From JAYXXU01 sp049301135 (GTDB lineage: Bacteria; Pseudomonadota; Gammaproteobacteria; Pseudomonadales; Moraxellaceae): a stretch of 5,416 nt of DNA. Position 1 is the stretch's first letter. Each line of letters starts with the position of its first letter. Under the pieces are notes generated by a model. It worked only from the letters and a program-made list of their open reading frames with translations. It searched no databases and was not told the origin of the DNA. This document shows positions 1-5,294 of this stretch, in pieces. Location of the stretch: contig JBAQKP010000005.1 in assembly GCA_049301135.1 (NCBI GenBank), positions 1 through 5,416 of the forward strand, read 5' to 3'. The translations under genes and the position numbers were made by a program.

Positions 1-94
1 GGCAGGGGGAATGCCGCCTAAAGATGTCGCCAATAATTTGGGGGTTTCTGTCGCAACGCTGTATCGGTGGTTGCCAGCCTCAACGCGATCTTAG
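1..94 (+). CDS. tnpR: C-terminal end of a Tn3-family serine resolvase (partial)
   Basis: Only the last 30 codons are in the window, read in frame from base 2 to the TAG at 92-94. The peptide contains GMPPKDVANNLGVSVATLYRWL, a helix-turn-helix with the resolvase pattern (PPKDVANNLGVS, then recognition helix VATLYRWL). This is the site-specific DNA-binding domain that follows the catalytic domain in Tn3/Pin-type serine recombinases; the catalytic serine region lies outside the window. The stop codon sits within the inner end of the 38-bp terminal repeat at 90-127, so the gene is the outermost gene of its transposon and reads outward. The family call is sound from the HTH pattern and the terminal repeat; the exact transposon is not determined. 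Confidence 0.8.
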   Translation, partial: AGGMPPKDVANNLGVSVATLYRWLPASTRS

Positions 95-127
95 CGTACG
101 ATTTTTTCCGTTTTCTGAGACGACCCC
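90..127 (-). mobile_element. 38-bp terminal inverted repeat of a Tn3-family transposon lying to the left
   Basis: Read on the minus strand from base 127, this begins GGGGTCGTCTCAGAAAACGG and ends in ACGCTAAG, exactly 38 bp, the layout of Tn3-family (Tn21/Tn501-like) terminal repeats. The inner half strongly resembles the Tn501/Tn1721 end as I recall it. The GGGG tip faces right, so the transposon body is to the left and base 128 is the first base of target DNA. The adjacent five bases, gtatt (128-132), would be one copy of the expected 5-bp target duplication; the other copy is outside the window. Confidence 0.9.
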
Positions 128-1321
128 GTATTACGCTCTGCCTTCTTGTATGGTGGTCGCTATGTGGAACGACACAATCGACTGGCATTAGACCCGCTTA
201 CCCTACAACTTACCCAAAGTCCTACACAGGATGCCGCTACCCTGCGGGATCCACCGCTGACACCACAGGGGTTACTGACAGAGTTTGGTGTTTTTCGCGA
301 TGCAGCGCCAGACCACTGGGGGCGGCGTGTGATCGAAAACAAGCTGGGGCGGTTAGGACCTTTACCAGAATCCACCTATCTTCAACATGCTGGCAATAAT
401 CGAACGGGCGCACTGGACTTTCGCGATAAACCCAACACGCCACCTCGAGAAGGTCAACATGTCGGATTGATTGATTTGGAGTATTTGTTGGAAGCGTCCG
501 ATCGTGTGCAGACGGGTGAGCGACTACCTGGAAAATTGGCTTTGTTATTTGATGCAGGTCCAAGTATGGGCGGTGCTCGACCCAAAGCAGTGATTGTCGC
601 AGATGGCAAAGAATGGCTAGCAAAATTTGGCTCGACAGATGACCGTTTTGATGTGCCTTGTGTGGAGTACGCCACCATGCAAATGGCACGCGCTGCGGGT
701 TTATCAGTGCCTGCATTACGCCTAGAACGCGTGAACCACCGTCATGTCATGTTAATCGAGCGTTTTGATCGGGAGTATAGTGCTACTGGCGTAACCACGC
801 GTCGTCACTTTGTCTCAGCATTGACCTTGATGGCAAAACACGAATCTGAGTCATCAACTGCTAGTTATCAAGACATCGCACTTGCGATTACGCGCCACGG
901 CGCACGTTCAACCATACGGCAAGACCTCGCAGAGATATTTAAGCGTATGGTGTTTAACATCCTCGTTAATAACAACGATGACCATTTACGCAACCATGGC
1001 TTCTTATGGGATCCAGTTGCGATGGGATGGCGTTTGTCCCCCCTATATGATGTTGTTCCAACGCCAGTGATTGCACACACTCGATATTTACATTTGGGCG
1101 TGGGTCAGGCCGGTCGACTGGCAACGTTGGAAAATGCAATCAGCCAATACGGCATTTTTGGGTTGTCTCGTGCAGAAGCAGAAAACACCATTAACCAGAT
1201 CGCCATGGTGGTCAGGGAGTGGCGGGTTTATTTCGAGGATTCAGGGGTCAAGCCGCAGGACATCGAGCACATGGCGGGCGCGATTCGACATCCAAGGGAG
1301 GTTGGCTGGCACGACATTTGA
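128..1321 (+). pseudogene. hipA: HipA-family Ser/Thr kinase toxin, 5' end removed by transposon
   Basis: HipA kinases phosphorylate a translation-related target (glutamyl-tRNA synthetase in E. coli) and are held in check by HipB. The frame is open from the transposon tip at 128, with an in-frame TGA at 116 inside the repeat. The first possible start is TTG at 146 (391 aa), which has no visible ribosome binding site. Numbering from that TTG: DAAPDHWGR at 52-60, P-loop GPSMGGARPK at 138-147 with the equivalent of the E. coli autophosphorylated Ser at 140, catalytic/Mg motif NNNDDHLRNHG from 275, and WRLSPLYD ending at 302. All kinase motifs are therefore present. Alignment by eye with the intact HipA at 1800 shows about 30 N-terminal residues missing exactly at the junction. 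No hipB lies directly upstream. It is probably inactive or unexpressed, but a TTG-initiated or transposon-driven product cannot be excluded. Confidence 0.85.
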
Positions 1322-1436
1322 TCGGTGTGATCATCACCCAAAACCTGCCTGACCAAGTGTCGCATGTTGCTTGATCATCACATACAGATTCCATCCTATT
1401 TTTCTCACGGCAACTTAATAACCATGTTACTTTAAC

Positions 1437-1448
1437 GGATAAGTATCC
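1437..1448. promoter_or_regulatory. Upstream hip operator candidate (GGATA-AG-TATCC)
   Basis: This is a perfect 5-bp inverted repeat, GGATA/TATCC, with a 2-bp spacer. E. coli HipB binds TATCC-N8-GGATA sites, so the half-site sequence matches although the halves are in the opposite order. A second palindrome of the same 12-bp frame begins 31 bp downstream, about three helical turns, so both would lie on one DNA face. It ends at the base before a possible -35 (1449). Operator function is inferred. Confidence 0.6.
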
Positions 1449-1477
1449 TTGAAATTGTATTTTTTAAGGATTTTTAT
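1449..1477 (+). promoter_or_regulatory. Candidate hipBA promoter
   Basis: TTGAAA at 1449-1454 and TTTTAT at 1472-1477 are separated by 17 bp and resemble sigma70 -35 and -10 boxes (5/6 and 4/6 matches). The -10 falls inside the second GGAT/ATCC palindrome, while the first palindrome abuts the -35, an arrangement suited to HipB autorepression. The region is AT-rich, so another pairing (for example TTAACG at 1432 with TTGTAT at 1455) is possible. Confidence 0.4.
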
Positions 1478-1481
1478 CCTT
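1466..1481. promoter_or_regulatory. Downstream hip operator candidate (AAGGAT-TTTT-ATCCTT)
   Basis: This is a 6-bp inverted repeat with a 4-bp T spacer. Its 12-bp core GGATTTTTATCC matches the upstream GGATAAGTATCC at all but three central bases. It overlaps the candidate -10 and ends 16 bp before the hipB start, so binding here would block transcription. The T run could suggest a hairpin terminator, but the stem is AT-rich and no gene ends here, so the operator reading is preferred. Confidence 0.6.
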
Positions 1482-1486
1482 TTTTT

Positions 1487-1490
1487 GGAG
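1487..1490 (+). promoter_or_regulatory. Ribosome binding site of hipB
   Basis: GGAG with seven bases to the ATG at 1498 is a good Shine-Dalgarno match and fixes the hipB start. Confidence 0.7.
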
Positions 1491-1497
1491 TGTTGTC

Positions 1498-1797
1498 ATG
1501 GCAAAAAAAGACCTGCATCGCGTATTATTTCCCAGACAACAAAACATCCTCTCAGTGTTTGGCGAGGATCTATTATTGGCCTGTAAGCGTCGGGGTTTGA
1601 CCAAGCAGATGGTCTGTGAGCGTACGGGGTTTGACCCAAAAACCATCAATAAAGTCTTTGCAGGAGATGCTGGTGTGGCGATTGGCACTTATATTAAAGT
1701 GCTGTCTGTACTCGGCATGGAGGACAATTTTGCTAAAATCGCTGCACATGATGAGGTTGGCATCAAACTACAAAATATTAAATTACTGGGTGGTTAA
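1498..1797 (+). CDS. hipB: HipB-type XRE-family antitoxin and autorepressor
   Basis: This 99-aa protein is the expected antitoxin partner of the HipA kinase encoded 2 bp downstream. HipB proteins bind operator palindromes as dimers through a Cro/C1-type helix-turn-helix and hold HipA inactive. Residues about 22-72 fit that fold: an initial helix GEDLLLACKRRGLTK, then QMVCERTGF, a recognition segment DPKTINKVFAG (46-56), and a closing helix TYIKVLSVLGM. The basic N-terminus (MAKKDLHRVL) and the C-terminal tail IKLQNIKLLGG flank it. A strong ribosome binding site and two palindromes precede it. The family assignment comes from the HTH pattern plus its position beside hipA; no diagnostic signature beyond that is visible. 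Confidence 0.85.
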   Translation: MAKKDLHRVLFPRQQNILSVFGEDLLLACKRRGLTKQMVCERTGFDPKTINKVFAGDAGVAIGTYIKVLSVLGMEDNFAKIAAHDEVGIKLQNIKLLGG

Positions 1798-1799
1798 CG

Positions 1800-3050
1800 A
1801 TGACGCGGATGGTTGTGGAGGTGTTTGCCGATTGGCTATCGATTCAGTCAGCTCTACTGATCGGACAGTTGACCTTTGCGCAAAGCAGTCGAGGCGGCGT
1901 ATTTAGTTTTGAGTATGACCGCAGTTTTTTAAAGTCGCCGCACCGCTTGCAGATTGACCCACGGCTGATGCTATATCAAGGCCAACTATATAACGATGCC
2001 GCTGACAAGAATTTTCGGGCATTTTTAGATTCTGCACCAGACCGTTGGGGGCGAGTGCTGATGCAGCGTCGAGCAGCGATTGAATACCAAAAAGGCCTTC
2101 GAGCAACTGCGCGCCTGACTGAGCTGGACTATCTGCTGGGCGTACATGACTCTTACCGTATGGGCGGCATTCGGTTTAAGCCAGTCGGTTCGGCCACATT
2201 TATGGATGATCATGCAGATTTTGCAGCACCGCCGATGACCTCATTGCGTGAGCTGGAATATGCGGCTATCCAAATTGAAAATGATGCGCATATTGACAGC
2301 GAGGCCTACTATGGTTGGCTGAAGATGTTGATTGCGCCTGGCTCATCCTTGGGTGGTGCAAGACCAAAAGCCTGTGTGGTGGATGCAGATCAGCACTTAT
2401 GGATCGCCAAATTTCCCAACCAAAACGATACCTTTGATGTCGGTGCTTGGGAGATGGTGTGTCACCAACTGGCGCTGGCTGCTGGTGTCGAGATGTTTCC
2501 TTGTGAGATTCGCAAATTTTCGAGCGCACATCATACGTTTTTGACCAAGCGATTTGATCGGGTGGGACAGCAACGCATTCATTTTTCATCTGCGATGACT
2601 CAGCTACAGTATTACGATGGTGAGCAGTCAGCAGGGGCGAGTTACTTGGAAATCGCAGAGTTTTTAACCAGCAATGGCGCATACACTCAAGTTGATCTGG
2701 CGCAGTTGTGGCGCAGAATCGTATTTAACGTCGCGATATCAAACACCGATGATCATTTGCGCAATCATGGTTTTTTGCTGACACCAAAAGGTTGGAGGTT
2801 GTCACCTGCCTACGATCTCAATCCAATTGTTGGGCAACAGGGTTTGCATTTAAACATCACGGACACCGATAACGCGCTGGACTATGGTTTAGCGTTTGAG
2901 GTGATTGACTTCTTTCGACTCAGTCATGCAGCGGCGACTCAGATTTATGATCAGGTGTTGCAAGCTGTGAGTACTTGGCAGCATGTTGCGAGTTTGCTTG
3001 GGATTAGTCGTGTTGAGCAGATCTCGAAGCAGTCGGCTTTTAGGGTATAG
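1800..3050 (+). CDS. hipA: HipA-family serine/threonine kinase toxin, intact
   Basis: This 416-aa cytoplasmic protein kinase toxin is co-transcribed with hipB (stop TAA at 1795-1797, start ATG at 1800, GGGTGG a few bases upstream as a ribosome binding site). The N-terminal HipA domain runs to about residue 130, with FSFEYDRSFL near 35-44 and DSAPDRWGR at 77-85. The kinase core has P-loop GSSLGGARPK (181-190, with Ser183 at the position of the E. coli autophosphorylation serine), WIAKFP with the ATP-site Lys204, KRFDR at 250-254, NTDDHLRNHG (315-324, Asp317 as catalytic base, Asn322 for metal), and WRLSPAYD ending at Asp339. Length and motif order are normal for the family, so it should be active. 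It is clearly paralogous to the truncated HipA at 128-1321, sharing LGGARPK/MGGARPK, DDHLRNHGFL and GWRLSP. The target substrate cannot be read from sequence. Confidence 0.93.
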   Translation: MTRMVVEVFADWLSIQSALLIGQLTFAQSSRGGVFSFEYDRSFLKSPHRLQIDPRLMLYQGQLYNDAADKNFRAFLDSAPDRWGRVLMQRRAAIEYQKGLRATARLTELDYLLGVHDSYRMGGIRFKPVGSATFMDDHADFAAPPMTSLRELEYAAIQIENDAHIDSEAYYGWLKMLIAPGSSLGGARPKACVVDADQHLWIAKFPNQNDTFDVGAWEMVCHQLALAAGVEMFPCEIRKFSSAHHTFLTKRFDRVGQQRIHFSSAMTQLQYYDGEQSAGASYLEIAEFLTSNGAYTQVDLAQLWRRIVFNVAISNTDDHLRNHGFLLTPKGWRLSPAYDLNPIVGQQGLHLNITDTDNALDYGLAFEVIDFFRLSHAAATQIYDQVLQAVSTWQHVASLLGISRVEQISKQSAFRV

Positions 3051-3060
3051 GGGAGGCTAT

Positions 3061-3201
3061 ACAGTCAAATCTGCCAATTTCTGAATGAAATCGACACCCT
3101 AATACAGCCCATCAGGTGTTAAAAACTCTGTTAACAATACTCCTCAACAGTTGTTAAAAATTGATAGGTTTTTAACAGCGTTTTTTAACAGTATAACTTA
3201 A
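3061..3201 (+). pseudogene. Decayed copy of the small reading frame at 3683-3862
   Basis: Frame 3061 to the TAA at 3199-3201 aligns with the small protein in the right repeat copy: SANF, stop, MKSTP, stop, YSPSGVKNSVNNTPQQLLKI then DRFLTAFFNSIT. The matching residues in the other copy are IANFRTKAYPERSPSGVKK and onward. Two in-frame stop codons (TGA and TAA at about 3082-3102) break it and no start codon is visible. Of the codon differences in the conserved core, slightly more are silent than replacing, a weak hint that the frame was once translated. Confidence 0.35.
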
Positions 3202-3271
3202 TAATTTTCAAAGACTTGCATTGGTTTTGAGGTGTTTAAAGATACTGTTAAAAAAGGTTAAAGACTGTTAA
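3117..3271. repeat. Cluster of TGTTAA motifs in the left repeat copy
   Basis: TGTTAA occurs on the plus strand at 3117, 3129, 3152, 3246 and 3266, and as its complement TTAACA at 3172 and 3185. The fuller consensus is about ACTGTTAAAAA. Seven sites in 155 bp on both strands suggest protein-binding sites. Each position corresponds to a TGTCAA-type site in the right copy, except 3185 whose partner is the imperfect TTGATA. A TGTCAA-type site is also kept at 3306. Confidence 0.6.
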
Positions 3272-3342
3272 CAAAGATGACTCGGCCAGTCGATTTGAAC
3301 CGTATTGTCAATTCAGTCAATTTCACAATAGGTCTGTAGTGA

Positions 3343-3732
3343 CCAAAGCTGCCATATTCACCGTTTTTGGGACAAGGTGATGCGCACACAAGAAACAAGT
3401 TCCTCGCACATGCTATACCTGAACTAGGCAGAGTCGCATTAAAAGACTGTGAGGGAAAGTTGGTACTATTAAAACCAGCTTAATTCAATCCATTCGTTCA
3501 TATCGGATTAATCCAGCAGAGTTTTAGTGATGGCAGCCAAAAAACGTTCATAAAATACTGCTTCCTGATAAAAACGTTTACTGATTCTAAATTTATGGTG
3601 TTTGTGCATTTACCTGCGCAAGGCGAAGCGGTTACAGCTAGGCTGTTCGATATGCTAGCGCTTTTTTACGAGATGTTTGGCGATGAGCAATATCGTCACA
3701 ATAGCCAATTTCAGAACAAAAGCGTACCCTGA
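3343..3732 (+). pseudogene. Unidentified decayed reading frame between the repeat copies
   Basis: One frame is open from 3343 to 3732 apart from a single TAA at 3481-3483. The first part ends in KFLAHAIPELGRVALKDCEG then KLVLLKPA; the second runs FNPFVHIGLIQQ, later SKFMVFVHLPAQGEAVTARL then FDMLALFYEMFGDEQYR, and stops within the right repeat copy. An ATG at 3595 would give a 45-aa product with no clear ribosome binding site. The composition looks protein-like (amphipathic, low in rare residues), but I recognise no family. It may be the remnant of a gene inactivated by a stop and cut by the repeat, or a chance open frame. Confidence 0.3.
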
Positions 3733-3862
3733 ACGTAGCCCATCAGGTGTCAAAAAGTCTGTCAAAAATACTCCTCAACAACTGTCAAAATTTGATAGAT
3801 TTTTGACAGTTCCTGTTGATAGTAAAAATATAGATATCTCAACGGTTTTTGGTGATTTATGA
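3683..3862 (+). CDS. Small hypothetical protein, 59 aa
   Basis: The frame starts MSNIVTIANFRTKAYPERSP, then SGVKKSVKNTPQQLSKFDRF and ends in STVFGDL. The ATG at 3683 has a weak GAG about ten bases upstream; a TTG two codons earlier is the alternative. The protein is basic in the middle and has no signal peptide or membrane segment. It lies wholly within the right repeat copy, whose left counterpart is broken by two stops. It overlaps the end of the decayed frame 3343-3732 in a different phase. No family is recognised; it could be a real small protein, or the N-terminal stub of a longer lost gene. Confidence 0.35.
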   Translation: MSNIVTIANFRTKAYPERSPSGVKKSVKNTPQQLSKFDRFLTVPVDSKNIDISTVFGDL

Positions 3863-4022
3863 TGGGCTTCAACGCACTGTCAAAACAGATGAGCGACTGT
3901 CAACAAAAACATCTCGGCCAGTCGACTTTGACAACACTGTCAACTCAGTCAATTTCACAATAGGTCTGCAGTGACCAAAGCTGCCATGTTCGCCGTTTTT
4001 TTGGGCAAAATACTGCGCACAC
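3689..4022. repeat. ~334-bp direct repeat, right copy (TGTCAA-type motifs)
   Basis: This is the partner of 3058-3389, ending in the same GCGCACAC (4015-4022). It ends about 100 bp before the Fic start. The stretch 3863-4125 holds the 3' half of this repeat and a short AT-rich leader, with no other gene visible. On the minus strand both copies share an open stretch containing NGE(Y/H)GSFGH(Y/C)RPIVKLTELT, with no start codon at its head. Confidence 0.85.
3748..3943. repeat. Cluster of TGTCAA motifs in the right repeat copy
   Basis: TGTCAA occurs on the plus strand at 3748, 3760, 3783, 3878, 3898 and 3938, and as TTGACA at 3803 and 3928. Most sit in the context CTGTCAA followed by A-rich bases, consensus about ACTGTCAAAA. 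Eight sites in under 200 bp upstream of fic resemble an operator array or iterons, but no replication gene is present. TTGACA also equals a -35 consensus, so some promoter activity is conceivable. Confidence 0.6.
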
Positions 4023-4125
4023 TTTGCAACTAAAACGGGTCAGTAGTAGATGATTTTTTGCAACAGATACCGCGAACAACAGGCACAATTGGTTAAGATG
4101 ATTGGGTGAGATCTGAGCGCAGCGC

Positions 4126-5142
4126 ATGCCAAACTACCAACCCCCGTTTGTATTAAACCACCAGATGCTGTCGCATGTGGCCGACATCGCCGAATTACTT
4201 GGACGCTGGAAGCAAGCCCACCAGCATGAACCCGTGCCTAGACTGCGCCGTGACAACCGGATTCAAACCATCCACGCATCACTGGCGATCGAGCAAAATA
4301 CCCTCACCATAGAACAAGTTACTGCTGTGTTAGATGGTAAAGCTGTGCTGGGTCACCCCAAAGAAATCCAAGAAGTGCTGAATGCATTTGCAGCATACGA
4401 GACGATGCCTTCACTCGATCCGACTCGTCTCGATGACCTCTTACAGGCGCATAGATTATTAATGCAAGGACTGGTCGTAGATGCTGGTCAATTCAGAACA
4501 TCAGGCGTTGGGATTTATCGTGGGCAGCAACTGGTACACATGGCACCACCTGCCACGCAGTTAACCCGCCTGATGGGCAATCTGATGACGTGGCTAAGCA
4601 ACAGCGATGCACATCCATTGATTGCATCTTGTGCGTTTCACTACGAGCTTGAGTTTATCCACCCGTTTAGTGATGGAAATGGTCGAATTGGCCGACTCTG
4701 GCAAACCTTGATTTTAAGCCGCTGGCAACCGATTTTGGCTTATCTGCCGATTGAAACGGTGATCAAACAACAACAGTCTGAGTATTATCACATGCTGAGC
4801 CTTGCAGATCAGTCCGCCGATTGCAGTGGATTTATCGAGTTTATTCTAAGCGCCATTCGCATCAGTTTGCAGCAAGCGGTTGCCGCAGAATATCAGATAG
4901 AAACGCGGGTAGAAAAGCAGGTAGAAACGCGGGTAGAACATAAACCAGATACCGCAAGTCAGATACTGGCACTACTGTCCGTCCATCCAGAATATACCCT
5001 AGTGCAAGTCGCTCAACATCTCAATCGGGCAACCAGTACCGTTGAACGCGCCGTGACTAAGCTAAAACAGCAAGAACGTTTACGTTATATTGGCTCTCGC
5101 AAGGCTGGATATTGGGAGGTGATTGCATACCGTGAAGAATGA
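4126..5142 (+). CDS. fic: Fic-domain nucleotidyltransferase (AMPylator) with C-terminal winged-helix-like domain
   Basis: This 338-aa cytoplasmic protein is of the family that transfers a nucleotide, usually AMP, from ATP to a hydroxyl on a target protein. The catalytic loop HPFSDGNGRIGR (179-190) matches HPFxxGNGRxxR with His179 as base. The N-terminal helix carries the autoinhibitory-type motif SLAIEQN (52-58) with Glu56, which in class II Fic proteins blocks ATP binding; here the residue after Glu is Gln rather than the usual Gly or Asn. YRGQQLVHMAPPA (131-143) fits the beta-flap that docks the target. Residues about 257-272 are a charged linker made of a repeated ETRVE(K/H) unit. The end, ASQILALLSVHPEYTLVQVAQ through STVERAVTKLKQ to GYWEV (277-332), is a winged-helix-like DNA-binding fold. 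The ATG at 4126 is the first start after an in-frame TGA at 4114. No separate antitoxin gene adjoins it, consistent with self-inhibition. Confidence 0.93.
   Translation: MPNYQPPFVLNHQMLSHVADIAELLGRWKQAHQHEPVPRLRRDNRIQTIHASLAIEQNTLTIEQVTAVLDGKAVLGHPKEIQEVLNAFAAYETMPSLDPTRLDDLLQAHRLLMQGLVVDAGQFRTSGVGIYRGQQLVHMAPPATQLTRLMGNLMTWLSNSDAHPLIASCAFHYELEFIHPFSDGNGRIGRLWQTLILSRWQPILAYLPIETVIKQQQSEYYHMLSLADQSADCSGFIEFILSAIRISLQQAVAAEYQIETRVEKQVETRVEHKPDTASQILALLSVHPEYTLVQVAQHLNRATSTVERAVTKLKQQERLRYIGSRKAGYWEVIAYREE
4898..4938 (+). repeat. Tandem 24-bp repeat in the fic linker
   Basis: The 17-bp string TAGAAACGCGGGTAGAA occurs at 4898-4914 and again, identical, at 4922-4938, a 24-bp (8-codon) period that encodes ETRVEKQV followed by ETRVEHKP. 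Nucleotide identity suggests a recent slippage duplication that lengthened the charged linker between the Fic core and the C-terminal domain. Confidence 0.8.
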
Positions 5143-5175
5143 CCACTGGAAAAGTATAGTGCTGCTGCCTTCGGT

Positions 5176-5294
5176 TCATACATCTGTCGTTAGCGGTGAC
5201 AACCTCGCCCAGATCCGCTTGACCTGACTCTGACTACAGCCTGCCATATCGGCAGTGGCGCGGATTGAATAGCCCGCCTTGCGTAGTGCAATAA
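5176..5294 (-). pseudogene. C-terminal remnant of a recombinase-like HTH protein, cut by transposon
   Basis: On the minus strand the frame from 5292 to the TGA at 5176-5178 encodes IALRKAGYSIRATADMAGCS, then QSQVKRIWARLSPLTTDV. The spacing (GYSIRATADMAGCSQSQVKRIW) matches the helix-turn-helix at the end of serine resolvases and related recombinases. It runs up to the terminal repeat at 5295, where a TGA follows within the repeat, so the 5' end was lost by that insertion. It is convergent with fic, 33 bp from its stop. The HTH could instead belong to another DNA-binding family; the truncation is clear. Confidence 0.6.

Larger units (their letters stand above)
3058..3389. repeat. ~332-bp direct repeat, left copy (TGTTAA-type motifs)
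   Basis: The segment aligns almost without gaps (offset 631 to 633 bases) with 3689-4022. Landmarks shared by both are GCCAATTTC, AGCCCATCAGGTGT, ATACTCCTCAACA, CTCGGCCAGTCGA, AGTCAATTTCACAATAGG, AGTGACCAAAGCTGCCAT and terminal GCGCACAC. The 3' third is nearly identical between copies; the middle is more diverged. It starts 8 bp after the intact hipA stop. No transposase or terminal inverted repeat of its own is visible. Confidence 0.85.

Noticed and set aside
67..399. Plus-strand 110-aa open frame
   Set aside because: It overlaps the HipA-like frame out of phase, crosses the transposon terminal repeat and has no family features.
237..716. Minus-strand 159-aa open frame
   Set aside because: It is antisense to HipA kinase motifs and lacks recognisable features; a shadow of the real coding strand.
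1328..1381. Direct repeat TGATCATCAC at 1328 and 1372
   Set aside because: It is only 10 bp, with no further copies or link to a promoter; likely chance.
3505..3514. GGATTAATCC as a third hip operator
   Set aside because: The spacing between half-sites is shorter than in the hipB pair, it is isolated, and it lies in the decayed frame far from any hip start.
3117..3943. Replication-origin iterons or a CRISPR array
   Set aside because: Spacing is irregular, sites lie on both strands, and no replication initiator or cas gene is in the window.
3945..4127. Minus-strand 60-aa open frame
   Set aside because: It runs antisense through the conserved repeat in a frame different from the one shared by both copies, so conservation does not support it.
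5241..5255. CTGCC-ATATC-GGCAG hairpin as a fic terminator
   Set aside because: There is no T run after it and it falls inside the recombinase remnant.
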